Part shown: piece by piece, positions 12,510-24,152 of the stretch
Numbering within the stretch: the first letter of the stretch is position 1
How the letters are laid out: every line of letters begins with the position of its first letter
NCBI GenBank assembly: GCA_037974335.1
Contig: CM075760.1
Span: forward strand, 35,163,609-35,227,608
Source of the DNA: Prionace glauca
Lineage: Eukaryota; Chordata; Chondrichthyes; Carcharhiniformes; Carcharhinidae
DNA length: 64,000 bases
Reading direction: 5' to 3'
The notes under the pieces: model-generated
Told to the model about the DNA's origin: nothing
Seen by the model: the letters and a program-made list of their open reading frames with translations, nothing else
Databases searched by the model: none
Translations under genes and position numbers: made by a program

Positions 12510-13215
12510 GTTTTCCAGCAGATCTCTAAAGACAGATAAATCAACACCGGGAACAAAATAGTGAGGCTGAAATCATTTTGTTTGCAAGAACACACAACAG
12601 AATGGTTGTCAATAAATACTTACATATTAAATGTTCTTCAGTTGAAACACATGAACTGTTTGGTGTTTCCATGCATTCGTGGAAGACAGAGATGGGCTGA
12701 AGGTTATCACTGGGAAAACTGAAGGGGAATTGCTAAAAGAGATCATTTCTCCAAACGGGTTATTAGAAAATAGATTACTTAAAATAAATAAGCACGCAAA
12801 TGTCTATGATATTTCATAGACATAGAACCATAGAATTCCTACAGTTCAGAAGAAAGGCTATCTGGCCCACTGAGTCTGCATCCCACCCAGGTCCTCCCCT
12901 CTGCCCTATCCCCATTAGTCCCACCCATTTACCGTGGCTAATCCACATACTCTAAGGGAAAATAACGGGCAATTTTTGCATGGTCAATCCAACTAATATG
13001 ATCTGTTATAATATAAATGAGGGACGGGTTTTGTGCAGAAACACAGAGACAGAGCCGAATGCACCAGATATCGATACAGCACCTGTACTAATATGAATGC
13101 AGACTGCGTCCAGTTCAGTCATTACTGAGAGAGTGTATACAGTCTATTACTAACCAGCGTGGTGTTTTCTTATCTAATAGAGACATGACATACTCAGTTT
13201 TGACAAAGACAAGGT
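12510..13215. repeat. Segmental duplication, copy 2
   Basis: Direct copy of 5,190-5,900, lying just upstream of the GPCR gene on that gene's 5' side. Its last 180 bp (from about 13,035) is also the outer end of inverted block A, so this edge sequence occurs three times in the window (5,710-5,900, 13,035-13,215 and, inverted, 24,945-25,123). Confidence 0.8.
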
Positions 13216-13333
13216 CTTTGTGAAGGATACAATGTGAAGGATAAACTTGCAATTGGTGAATAAAAAGTCCGAAATGCAATAAAAAGCAGGTGATTCATGG
13301 ATAAATCAACATTTTAAAGTATTTGTGTCAGCT

Positions 13334-13405
13334 TTCCTGGTGGTCTAGTGGTTAGGATTCGGCGCTCTCAGTACTGTCGCCTGGGTTCGACTCCCGCTCA
13401 GGGAA
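13334..13405 (+). tRNA. tRNA-Glu(CTC)-like, probable pseudogene
   Basis: The D arm and anticodon loop (CTC) match vertebrate tRNA-Glu, and the 72-base length is right. But the anticodon stem pairs CGGCG with TACTG and the T stem CTGGG with CCCGC, so both stems are damaged. Inverted partner at 24,752-24,823 is also damaged. Confidence 0.7.
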
Positions 13406-13997
13406 TGTAGATTTTATTACAATAATTCTGCGTTACTTCTCGGTCTGCACCTGTCAGAATCAATATTAGGGAGATTTCTTTGTTTGTGTCTGAATTGGAA
13501 AAGTCACATGTAAAGAATCAAAAAGAAATTAAGAGAGCGATCGGCGAGAAAGGGCTGATGGTACGAAATGCTGATACAGGTTAAAATCTAGCTGTTAATG
13601 GGGGAAGATTTATTGTTTCTACCGACACAAATATCTGCAGATCTCGGTCCAAATCTCTGCTTCCATGACAAGAAAACTTTTAATTGAATGAAATAGTAAA
13701 CTCTCCCACCCCCTGTGAAATGGAGGCAGTTTTCACTCAGAAACCAATAACTGAGTTTAACAATGTGGGAAGGAGAAAGACTCAGTTTGAGCGGTGACAT
13801 TGCAGGAGGAATGGAGAGCTGGAGTTCATCCAGAAAAGCAGCAAATTTAAAATCAATGGTGTCCAATGTTGGATGGTCCATTAACGCTGATAATTTAATG
13901 TTATTCAGCAGAATTACCACAGGATGGTTTATCACAGATTGATGCTAATACTTTGAATGGAGTGAATTGCAGTGACATTGAATGCAGTAGAAAGGAC

Positions 13998-14290
13998 AGC
14001 GCGGTAGCACAGTGATTAGCACTGCTGCCTCACAGCGCCAGGGACTCAGGTCCTCGGGTCACCGTCTGTGCGGAGTTTGCACGTTCTCCCCGTGCCTCCG
14101 TGGGTTTCCTCCAGGTGTTCTGGTTTCCGTTTCAACGATGCGTGGGTTAGTTTGATTGGCCATGCTAAATTGATCCTACTGTCAGAGGGATCAGAAGGGT
14201 AAATATGTGGGTTCACGGGGAATAGGGCGTGGGTGGGATTGTTGTGGCTGCGGACTCGATGGGCTGAATGGCCTCCTTCTGGGGGAATCA
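13998..14290 (+). mobile_element. tRNA-headed SINE in block A
   Basis: Well-kept copy beginning GCGCGGTAGCACAGTGATTA, with CACGTTCTCCCCGTGCC in the middle and ACTCGATGGGCTGAATGGCC near the end. Its inverted partner lies at 23,850-24,152, so the insertion preceded the duplication. Confidence 0.85.
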
Positions 14291-14679
14291 AAAGAGGTAA
14301 TGCAAATATACATTGTTTTGGATGAAACAGCAGGTCAACTAAATGTATTTTCACTGCCATGTAAAGGCGGACCTGACATCTGCATTGAAATGTGATGAGG
14401 TTGGAAAAACTCAGGACATTACATGGCATGTGTGCATCAGGAAACAAAGATAAACCTTCACCTTCATCACCTTTCATTAACATTGGGAATGTTTAGAAAT
14501 AGAGGAAGTTTTTAAAAAAGCGAAATCCAACAAGGAGGAAATATAACAACATCTGGCAGGGTGGAAATTGCGATGGGTATTTGGTCTGTTGCAATTTGTG
14601 TGAACTGATGTTTGAAGACAGTGCGAGACAAAATGTGCTCCTAATTAGCAGATCGCACAGAAAACCAGCAACGGAATCC

Positions 14680-14752
14680 TGCCGAAACCCGGGATTGAAC
14701 CAGGGACCTTTAGATCTTCAGTCTAACGCTCTCCCAACTGAGCTATTTCGGC
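14680..14752 (-). tRNA. tRNA-Phe(GAA)
   Basis: Complete 73-base tRNA with matched acceptor stem GCCGAAA/TTTCGGC, loop ACTGAAGAT carrying anticodon GAA, and A and B boxes nearly identical to human tRNA-Phe. Position 57 is A where human has G. A TTTT tract about 16 bases downstream on the minus strand fits RNA polymerase III termination. Confidence 0.96.
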
Positions 14753-15730
14753 TGTCTGGCCAAGGGGAAGCTTCCGTCTCCCAAATATCTAAGAGAGCAC
14801 TCATTTCTGCCCATTCGTTAATGCATCATTTTCATCTTTCTTCAAATAATCTCAACCAAATGTCCTCAGTGATAAAAGCAAATTACTGCGGATGGGAAAA
14901 GAGGGAATGCTCCAAAATCTCACAATGTCTGACAGCACCTGTAAGGAGTGAAAAGGGCGGACGTTTCGAGTCCAGATGATACTTTATCAAAGTTCATTGT
15001 AATCACTATTCGTTTCAATATTTCGTATCAATACATTATTTAACACATGTGACTTCATTATGAATTGAATATCTCTGAACTTGAACATCACTGAATTGAA
15101 AATATAACTGACCAACAGAACCAATCGAATCACCGGGTAATACAGGTCACAATTTTGAGATCGACTATCGTCAGCTTTTAAACAAAGTCAAATACATTTA
15201 AAAGGATGAGAATCAGGAATTATCTGTTCGTGACTCTTGACCCTTTTTTTATTAGGGGTTTGAAACATTCAGGCGCATAAATTCCGGCCCGTTACAGGAA
15301 ATTCCAGTAGATCCGCACTGAGTCCCAATTCCCTCATCTGTCTGAATGGTTTTCCCTCTTTCTTAGAGATGAAAAACGATTTAAAAATATTCTTCTGTGA
15401 AATGTTCACCATTTCCTCTAGTTCACTTACAGTATCACTTGTATCTGTCTTTTTGAGCACACACTGCTATCAGATATTTCAGATGGTGATTAACCATATT
15501 AGTCTGCAGCTAGAAACCCATTAAATTCTGTTGTGGACTGAACAAGATGCGGATAAATGCTCGGTGTCAAAAGCGAACTTTCCCGTCAGTGCACCTTATT
15601 TCACAGAAAGTATTTAACTTTGATGTCAGAGCAATGATAACATGTCTTTCACATCGAGGTTTGGATAATGTTGAGCAACAACCTGAAATCAAACAATTTT
15701 ACCTTACCCCACATGAGAAACCTTAATTAA

Positions 15731-15803
15731 TGTTTCTGCCCGGTTTCGAACCGGGGACCTTTCGCGTGTGAGGCGAATGTGATAACCACTACACTACAGA
15801 AAC
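15731..15803 (-). tRNA. tRNA-Val(CAC)
   Basis: 73 bases, acceptor GTTTCTG/CAGAAAC fully paired, anticodon loop CTCACAC (CAC), T arm CCCGGTTCGAAACCGGG fully paired. Close to human tRNA-Val-CAC. Looks functional. Confidence 0.94.
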
Positions 15804-16912
15804 AACTGGAAAACTAATGGAGGAAATCTGCCTGTCTGCAATGTTCAACTGCGCTGTGTTGCTGCAGGTTCCGATGGTCAGACTGAGAGCCCATGTCACT
15901 GAATTCAGGAAGATAACCCTTACTTTCAATCTGATTGTACATCTTATCCCCAACATCAACATTTAAAAATATTCGTCTCGCAAATATTTAAGGGAGCAAT
16001 GATTTCTACTCATTTATTATTCCATGATTCTCATCTTCCTTCGAATAATCTCAATCAATTATTCAGTGATAAAAACGAATGACTGCGGATGGGAAAAGAG
16101 AAAATGCTGCAAAATCTCCCAATGTCTGACAGCTCCTGTAAGGAGTGAAAAGGGCGGACGTTTCGAGTCCAGATGACACCTTATCAAAGCTCATTGTACA
16201 AGTGTACTCAGTATTTGTGTCACTATTCAGTATTAATGTATTATTTAACACATATGGCTTTATTATGAATTGAATATCTCTGAACTTGAACATTACTGAA
16301 TTGAAAACATAACTGACCAACAGAATCTCCGGGTAATACAGGTCACAATTTTGAGATTGACTATCGTCAGCTTTTAAACAAAGTCAAATACATTTAAATG
16401 GGGGAAAATCAAAAATTATCTGTTCGTGACACTTGTGCCTTTTTTATTATGGACGCATACATTTCCGCCCTTTACAGGAAAGCCCGGTAGATCCGCGCTG
16501 AGTCTCGATTCCCCCATCTGTCTGGGTGATTTTTCCTATTTGTTGGAGATGAAAAACGATTTTTAAAAATGATTCATCTGTGAAATGTGCACCATTTCCT
16601 CTAGTTCACTTACACTATCACTTGTATCTGTCTGTTTGAGCACACACTACTATCAGATATTTCAGATGGTGATGAACCACATTAGTCTGCACCTATAAAC
16701 CCATTAAATCTGCTGGAGACTGAACGAGATGCGGATAAATGCTCGGTGTCAAAATCGAACTTTCCCGTCAGTGCACCTTATTTCTCAGAAAGTATTTGAC
16801 GGTGAAATCAGAGCAATGATAACATGTCTTTAACATCGAGGTTTGGATAATGTTGAGCAGTAAACGTAAATTTAACAATTTTCCCTTATCCAACACGAGA
16901 AAGTTTAATGAG

Positions 16913-16985
16913 TGTTTCTGCCCGGGTTCGAACCGGGGATCTTTCGCGTGTAAGGCGAATGTGATAACCACTACACTACAGAAAG
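16913..16985 (-). tRNA. tRNA-Val(TAC), derived from a Val(CAC) body
   Basis: Same body as the Val(CAC) gene 1.2 kb away but with loop CTTACAC, so anticodon TAC. The first acceptor base is C against C, leaving the first pair open; other stems pair well. The mismatch is shared with its inverted copy. Confidence 0.86.
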
Positions 16986-17284
16986 AGCTGAAGAGCAGTG
17001 GAGGAAATCTGCCTGCCTGCAATGTTCAACTGCGCTGTGTTGCTGCAGGTTCCGATGGTCAGACTGAGAGCCCATGTCACTGAATTCAGGAAGATAACCG
17101 TTATTTTCAAGCTGATTGTACAACTTATCCCCAACATCAACATTTAAAGCGTTCGCCTCGCAAATATCTATGGGATCAATGATTTCTACCCATTCATTAA
17201 TGCATCATTTTCATCGTTCTTCCAATAATCATCCGCATTTTGTATCACCAGCGCTTTGTAACCTGTCGCTACCTTTTTTCTTTG

Positions 17285-17465
17285 TTCTTGCTCTCTGCAT
17301 TCCTCCAGCAGTCCAAAAGACTTGCTGGTTAGATGCATTGGCCATGCCAAATTCTCCATCAGTGTTTCCCGAACAGGAATGTGGCGACTAGAGAATTTTC
17401 ACAGGAATTTCATTGCAGTGTGAATGTAAGCCTAATTATTCGTGATACTAATAAATAAAACTAAA
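17285..17465 (+). mobile_element. SINE 3'-end fragment
   Basis: Contains TCCTCCAGCAGTCCAAAAGA, TGCATTGGCCATGCCAAATT and a tail ACTAATAAATAAAACTAAA. Lies exactly between blocks A and B. Confidence 0.7.
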
Positions 17466-17481
17466 CTGCAGGTCAAGGTGC

Positions 17482-18632
17482 CGCTGTGACAATGCACCCT
17501 CTTGTTTAAACACTCTGCAATGCTGAGACTGGGGAGAGGAGTGAACAACAGGGAGCAGAATTGCAGCTTCTCTCCCCCCATTGAAACTGGGATTGTTGCT
17601 CCATCTGCTGCACCTCCCCACCACATCCACTGGGGGGCAATCTGGACAATGGGCTGCAGGCAGACCTCACTGCGCCTGCGCCACAATCACACCCGCCGCC
17701 GGCAGCGTCCATCTTGTGTTGCCAAGGGAGACGGCCAGCGTCCATCTTGCGTTGCCAGGGGAGACGGCCAGCGGCCATTTTGCGTTGCCAGGGGAGACGG
17801 ATCCCGCGCGCTGCACGCTGAGGGAATTCCCCTTCTGCACATGCGCCCAGGCAGTTACATTTGAATCTTTTAATATTTTGAATTCTGATGATTATTATTC
17901 ACATCCTCACCCGTCAGCCTTTCGGTTCCTTCTCCATTCGGGAAAATCGTTTCCGTTTTTTATTCCGTCTGTTTTTCACACCCGCGCGGTGCGCTCTGGG
18001 AAAATACTACCGCACATGCGCGGTTCCGCCACCTGCCTCTTTATAAAAATATGTATTTTATTTAATTTTAATTTCGTTCCGGGCGGGATTTCCGGGTGGG
18101 AATTTCTCTCACTTTCTACATTTCTGAACCGTCGCTTTTTCCTCGACGGGGGGAGGGGCTGACGGTGACGTCACGGAAATATGGCCGCTGGCCCCGCCAC
18201 TCTGCAGGCCCCGGATGTTCCGCCAACGAGCAGCGGCCGGGCCGGTGTGGGCAAGAGGTGACACTGGGCGGAGCAGCGCCCGGGCGTGTTACAGCGACCC
18301 CCGGTGGTCAGGAAGGGAAATAGCAGCAGCGCAGTCTCTGCCCAAAGGCTTCCCCAGTTCAGTTGCTCAGAGACACTGGGAACCTCTTCAACTGGAAACT
18401 TCAGCTTCTCACATTCACCCCCTGTGTTCAGTCATTGTTTAATAGACAGCCTGTGTAGGGAAATCAGAAACAACTTGTTCACATTAAAGATGGTGGGAAT
18501 CTGAACCATTCTGCTCAAAAAGCTCTACTTGCCCTGAAATTTCAATTGAAATGTTCAAGATGAGAATTTATAGATACAAGTCATGTTGTATGTGGAACGC
18601 TCATGATGCCACAATAAGATCAGTACAGACAT
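17482..18632. repeat. Inverted block B, left copy (CpG-rich)
   Basis: Matches 25,988-27,072 as reverse complement. The middle 600 bp is rich in G, C and CpG, unlike the surroundings. Order is A-B on this side but, reading the other strand on the far side, B-A, so the region is not one simple palindrome. Confidence 0.9.
17660..18330. promoter_or_regulatory. CpG-island-like promoter candidate
   Basis: Dense CpG sequence with a consensus cAMP-response element TGACGTCA at 18,166-18,173, ATATGGCCGC (YY1-like) at 18,179-18,188, and three 33-bp tandem units at 17,701-17,798 each holding CCATCTT or CCATTTT and GTTGCCA. These suit a housekeeping promoter. No coding exon was recognised next to it, so the gene it served is unknown or lost. 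Confidence 0.55.
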
Positions 18633-18759
18633 CTCACAGGGTTGTGTGAGTGGAGAAGGTGTCAGAGATGGAATGGCTAAATATAGAGCTACAGAGTCTG
18701 AGGCTCAGTTTTGGGTAAAGAAAAATGGCAGTACAAAGAACAGGGAAAATTACAGCCCA

Positions 18760-19100
18760 GGATCATACCATTCGGCCCTTCAAACCTTCACTGACCATGC
18801 TGTCCGACTTAACTAAAACCCCCCATCCTTCCGGGACCATATCTGTTTATTTCCATCCTATTCATGTACTTGTCAAGTGATGTAAAAGTCACACTGCATC
18901 CGCTTCTACTATGTCTCCCCGGCAACGAGTTCCAGGAACCCACTACCCTCTGTGCAAACAATCTGCCATGTCCATCTCCTTTAAACCTTGCCCCTTGCAC
19001 CTTAAAGCATGCCTTCATCGGCCGGGCCATTTTGTTGCTGAACAGTATCTGAATCTCGATGTTACACCCATAGTATCTTCGCTCTGGCCTCGGCCTCAAA
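18760..19100 (-). mobile_element. LINE 3'-end fragment
   Basis: Minus-strand translation FAQRVVGSWNSLPG...VTFTSLDKYMNR matches the C-terminal FFTQRVV..WNALP...FK..LD.HM pattern of the LINE at 63.3 kb. Damaged upstream of this. Confidence 0.75.
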
Positions 19101-19583
19101 TACTTTGTGTCAAATCAGAAATGATAAATTGTTTGATGCATTGCCAGGAAAGAAACTTCCCTATTTTGACACCTGCACATATCGGCAAGTCATCCAGTCT
19201 ACAAGACAATTTAATAGGTTTAGGTGCAGACTAACATAGTTAATCACCATCTGAAACATGCTAGGGTGAGGGAAGTCTGTACGATTTCAGTTTGGTGCTG
19301 AATATTATCAGAATCTCGATGTTACAGTCATATTATCTTTGCACTGACCTCAGCTTGAAATGCTTTCTCCAAAATCAGAAATGCTGAATTTTATGGAAAA
19401 AAATGACAAAATTGTGTAAATTTTCTAAGACATATTGAATTTTGTCCAAAATGTATTTGAGGTTAGCATTTATTTAATATCCGAATCTTAATAAATGGGG
19501 AACGAAAGGACAAAGTAAGGAAATTACAATGCTGTTGAGTGTGAAGGAAGAGAGAGCATGTGGGGGTATCGCGAGCAAGAGCA

Positions 19584-19654
19584 ACATTGATGGTTCAGTG
19601 GTAGAATTCTCGCCTGCCACGCGGGAGACCCGGGTTCGATTCCCGGCCAATGCA
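19584..19654 (+). tRNA. tRNA-Gly(GCC)
   Basis: 71 bases, loop CTGCCAC with anticodon GCC, intact A box (TGGTTCAGTGGTAGAA) and B box (GGGTTCGATTCC). The acceptor stem has mismatches at pairs 1 and 7 (ACATTGA against CCAATGC), so it may be decaying. Confidence 0.82.
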
Positions 19655-20086
19655 AAGCTTCTTCTTTCTCCGTTCACTCTGTGTATTGGAGCGAATGTCC
19701 TGCAAAATTGGGGGAAAACAAGGGAAATATGAAGTCTTGGACCTAAATCCTAAGGGAAATGGATCGCAATATTCGGAAGGTGGTGCAGTTGTGAATGGTG
19801 TTATTGATGATTGAGTGGAAAGTATTGGATTGTTGGGCTACTGGTGGTCATTTCCCTTCCCATTCCTCCCTGTGGTAAGAGACGTGGGTTTATTTTCCCT
19901 GCCCGTTCATAGGAGAAAGGGAATAACCAACACACTGCAGCAGTGCTGTAGGATCCACGGAACTAAAGGGACTTGTATAGAATTGTAAACAGTGCGGTCA
20001 TGCTGCAGTTCTGGAACAGGTTTTCAGAAATAGAATGGCGGCCAGTAACACACGAGTTTAGAATATATTTACGAGTTGCTACCTCT

Positions 20087-20160
20087 GTCTCTATGGCGCA
20101 ATTGGTCAGCACGTTCAGCTGTTAACTGAAAGGTTGGTGGTTTAAGACAACCCAGCGACG
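20087..20160 (+). pseudogene. tRNA-Asn(GTT) pseudogene
   Basis: Anticodon arm TTCAGCTGTTAACTGAA is sound, but the B box (GGTTTAAGACA in place of GGTTCGAGCCC) is damaged and the acceptor has mismatches. Without a B box it is unlikely to be transcribed. Confidence 0.7.
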
Positions 20161-20654
20161 GAATTTTCTCACCATCAGCATTCACGGGTAAACAGTTGCC
20201 TGTTGGCAATGGGTCCGTGAGTGCCAATAAAAAAAAGCTGTCAATTGTTCCCGGCTGTTCTGTTATCTGGTGTTACCAACATTATTTAACGAGAACTGAC
20301 TTCAAACAGGTTACATATAACATTATATACATGCTTCCATTATACCTTTAAACTTAAAAAACACAATCGAAACATGAACTTGTGGCTGAGCATTTGTTCC
20401 TATTCCATATTCCTGTTTCCATTCATTCCTGGATAGATCATAAATCTGTCTAACCCAAACTGAAATGTGTTCAGTGATGGAACATCAGAACCCTTTGGAA
20501 TTCCTAAGATTCACGGGCCTTTGAGTGAAGCAATTTCTCCTCATCTCACTCCTAAATCATCAGCGCCTTGTCCTGAGATTGTGCCCGTGTAGAAATAAAA
20601 CAAAAGACTGGTGGCTCATGGATAAATTTATATTTTATAAAACACCCACCAGCT

Positions 20655-20726
20655 TCCCTGGTGGTCTAGTGGTTAGGATTCGGCGTTTTCACCGCCGCGG
20701 CCCGGGTTCAATTCCCGGTCAGGGAA
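20655..20726 (+). tRNA. tRNA-Glu(TTC)
   Basis: 72 bases with matched acceptor TCCCTGG/TCAGGGA, anticodon stem CGGCG/CGCCG with loop TTTTCAC (TTC), T stem CCGGG/CCCGG. All stems pair, so it looks functional. It is the only undamaged Glu gene of the array. Flanks resemble those of the Glu pseudogene at 13.3 kb in direct orientation. Confidence 0.95.
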
Positions 20727-21147
20727 TGTAGATTTATTGCTGTGTAACAATCCTGTGTTACTTCCCGGTCTGCACCAGTTCTGTCGGAATCAGTATCAGG
20801 GAGATTTCCTCTTTAGTATCTGAATTGGAAATGTCACATTTAAAGAACAACGGAAAAAGGTAGCGACAGGTTACAAAGCGCTGGTGATACAAAATGCGGA
20901 TGATTATTGGAAGAACGATGAAAATGATGCATTAATGAATGGGTAGAAATCATTGATCTCTTAGATATTTGCCAGACGAACGCTTTTAAATGTTGATGTT
21001 GGGGATAAGTTGTACAATCAGATTGAAAATAACGGTTATCTTCCTGAATTCAGTGACATGGGCTCTCAGTCTGACCATCGGAACCTGCAGCATCACAGCG
21101 CAGTTGAACATTGCAGGCAGGCAGATTTCCTCCACTGCTCTTCAGCT

Positions 21148-21220
21148 CTTTCTGTAGTGTAGTGGTTATCACATTCGCCTTACACGCGAAAGATCCCCGG
21201 TTCGAATCCGGGCAGAAACA
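21148..21220 (+). tRNA. tRNA-Val(TAC), inverted copy
   Basis: Partner of the gene at 16,913-16,985, with the same C-C first acceptor pair and anticodon TAC. One T-loop base differs (TTCGAAT against TTCGAAC). Otherwise intact. Confidence 0.86.
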
Positions 21221-22338
21221 CTCATTAAACTTTCTCGTGTTGGATAAGGGAAAATTGTTAAATTTAAGTTTACTGCTCAACATTATCCGAACCTCGATGT
21301 TAAAGACATGTTATCATTGCTCTGATTTCACCGTCAAATACTTTCTGAGAAATAAGGTGCACTGATGGGAAAGTTCGATTTTGACACCGAGCATTTATCC
21401 GCATCTCGTTCAGTCTCCAGCAGATTTAATGGGTTTCTAGGTGCAGACTAATATGGTTCATCACCATCTGAAATATCTGATACGAGTGTGTGCTCAAACA
21501 GACAGGTACAAGTGATACTGTAAGTGAACTAGAGGAAATGGTGCACATTTCACAGATGAATCATTTTTAAAAATCGTTTTTCATCTCCAACAAATAGGAA
21601 AAGTCACTCAGACAGATGGGGGAATCGAGACTCAGCGCGGATCTACTGGGCTTTCCTGTAAAGGGCGGAAATGTATGCGTCCATAATAAAAAAGGCACAA
21701 GTGTCACGAACAGATACTTTTTGATTTTCCTCCATTTAAATGTATTTGACTTTGTTTAAAAGCTGAAGATAGTCAATCTCAAAATTGTGACCTGTATTAC
21801 CCGGTGATTCGATTGGTTCTGTTGGTCAGTTATATTTTCAATTCAGTGATGTTCAAGTTCAGAGATATTCAATTCATAATAAAGCCATATGTGTTAAATA
21901 ATACATTGGTACCTAATAGTGACACAAATACTGAGTACATTTGTACAATGAGCTTTGATAAAGTGTCATCCGGACTCGAAACGTCCGCCTTTTTCACTCC
22001 TTACAGGAGCTCTCAGACATTGGGAGATTTTGCAGGATTTTCTCTTTTCCCTTCCGCAGTCATTCGTTTTTATCACTGAATAATTGATTGAGATTATTCG
22101 AAGGAAGATGAGAATCATGGAATAATAAATGAGTAGAAATCATTGCTCCCTTAAATATTTGCGAGACGAATATTTTTAAATATTGATGTTGGGGATAAGA
22201 TGTACAATCAGATTGAAAGTAAGGGTTATCTTCCTGAATTCAGTGACTTGGGCTCTCAGTCTGACCATCGGAACCTGCAGCAACACAGCGCAGTTGAACA
22301 TTGCAGACAGGCTGATTTGCTCCATTACTTTTCCAGTT

Positions 22339-22410
22339 GTTTCTGTAGTGTAGTGGTTATCACATTCGCCTCACACGCGAAAGGTCCCCGTTCGAAACCG
22401 GGCAGAAATA
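22339..22410 (+). pseudogene. tRNA-Val(CAC), inverted copy with T-arm deletion
   Basis: Partner of 15,731-15,803, but one G is missing from the T arm (CCCCGTTCGAAACCGGG), and the last acceptor pair is changed. The B box is disturbed, so it is probably not functional although the rest is intact. Confidence 0.75.
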
Positions 22411-23396
22411 TTAATTAAGGTTTCTCATGTGGGGTAAGGTAAAATTGTTTGATTTCAGGTTGTTGCTCAACATTATCCAAACCTCGATGTGAAAGACATG
22501 TTATCATTGCTCTGACATCAAAGTTAAATACTTTCTGTGAAATAAGGTGCACTGACGGGAAAGTTCGCTTTTGACACCGAGCATTTATCCGCATCTTGTT
22601 CAGTCCACAACAGAATTTAATGGGTTTCTAGCTGCAGACTAATATGGTTAATCACCATCTGAAATATCTGATAGCAGTGTGTGCTCAAAAAGACAGATAC
22701 AAGTGATACTGTAAGTGAACTAGAGGAAATGGTGAACATTTCACAGAAGAATATTTTTAAATCGTTTTTCATCTCTAAGAAAGAGGGAAAACCATTCAGA
22801 CAGATGAGGGAATTGGGACTCAGTGCGGATCTACTGGAATTTCCTGTAACGGGCCGGAATTTATGCGCCTGAATGTTTCAAACCCCTAATAAAAAAAGGG
22901 TCAAGAGTCACGAACAGATAATTCCTGATTCTCATCCTTTTAAATGTATTTGACTTTGTTTAAAAGCTGACGATAGTCGATCTCAAAATTGTGACCTGTA
23001 TTACCCGGTGATTCGATTGGTTCTGTTGGTCAGTTATATTTTCAATTCAGTGATGTTCAAGGTCAGAAATATTCAATTCATAATGAAGTCACATGTGTTA
23101 AATAATGTATTGATACGAAATATTGAAACGAATAGTGATTACAATTGTACAATGAACTTTGATAAAGTGTCATCTGGACTCGAAACGTCCGCCCTTTTCA
23201 CTCCTTACAGGTGCTGTCAGACATTGTGAGATTTTGGAGCATTTCCTCTTTTCCCATCCGCAGTAATTTGCTTTTATCACTGAGGACATTTGGTTGAGTT
23301 TATTTGAAGAAAGATGAAAATGATGCATTAACGAATGGGCAGAAATGAGTGCTCTCTTAGATATTTGGGAGACGGAAGCTTCCCCTTAGCCAGGCA

Positions 23397-23469
23397 GCCG
23401 AAATAGCTCAGTTGGGAGAGCGTTAGACTGAAGATCTAAAGGTCCCTGGTTCAATCCCGGGTTTCGGCA
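23397..23469 (+). tRNA. tRNA-Phe(GAA), inverted copy
   Basis: The tRNA body matches the copy at 14,680-14,752; all stems pair. TTTT at 23,485-23,488 is a suitable polymerase III stop. Confidence 0.96.
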
Positions 23470-23849
23470 GGATCTCCTTGCTGGTTTTCTGTGCTATCTG
23501 CTAATTAGCAGCACATTTTGTCTCGCACAGCCTTCAAACATCAGTTCACACAAACTGCAACAGACCAAATACCCATCGCAATTTCCACCCAGCCAGATGT
23601 TGTTCTATTTCCACCTTGTTGGATTCCACTTTTTTAAAAAACTTCCTTTATTTCTAAACATTCCCAATGTTAATGAAAGGTGATGGAGGTGAAGGTTTAT
23701 CTTTGTTTCCTTATGCACACATGCCATGTAACGTCCTGAGTTTTTCCAACCTCATCACATTTCAGTGCAGATGTCAGGTCCGCTTTTACATGGCAGTGAA
23801 AATACATTTAGTTGACCTGCTGTTTCATCCAAAACAATGTATATTTGCA

Positions 23850-24152
23850 TTACCTCTTTTGATTCCCCCAGAAGGAGGCCATTCAGCCCATCGAGTCCGC
23901 AGCCACAACAATCCCGCCCACGCCCTATTCCCCGTGAACCCACATATTTACCCTTCTAATCCCTCTGACACTAGGACCAATTTAGCATGGCCAATCAAAC
24001 TAACCCACGCATCTTTGAAACGGAAACCAGAACACCTGGAGGAAACCCATGGAGGCACGGGGAGAACGTGCAAACTCTGCACAGACGGTGACCCGAGGAC
24101 CTGAGTCCCTGGCGCTGTGAGACGTCAGTGCTAATCACTGTGCTACCGCGCT
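23850..24152 (-). mobile_element. tRNA-headed SINE, inverted copy
   Basis: Reverse-complement partner of the SINE at 13,998-14,290, with GGAGAACGTGCAAACTCTGC and GTGCTAATCACTGTGCTACC. It was duplicated along with block A, not inserted separately. Confidence 0.85.

Larger units (their letters stand above)
13035..17280. repeat. Inverted block A, left arm (tRNA array)
   Basis: A 4.2-kb segment with Glu, Phe, Val-CAC and Val-TAC tRNA sequences plus a SINE. It matches 20,850-25,123 as its reverse complement in the same gene order, with centre near 19,070. A 63-codon open frame with no recognised function is identical in both arms (15,269-15,460 and 22,681-22,872), which shows how alike they are. 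Within the arm, about 1.18 kb is itself tandemly doubled, one copy per Val tRNA. Confidence 0.93.

Noticed and set aside
15269-15460. 63-codon frame identical at 22,681-22,872
   Set aside because: Identity is explained by the inverted duplication; the third and fourth related copies beside the Val(TAC) genes are not open, and no domain is visible.
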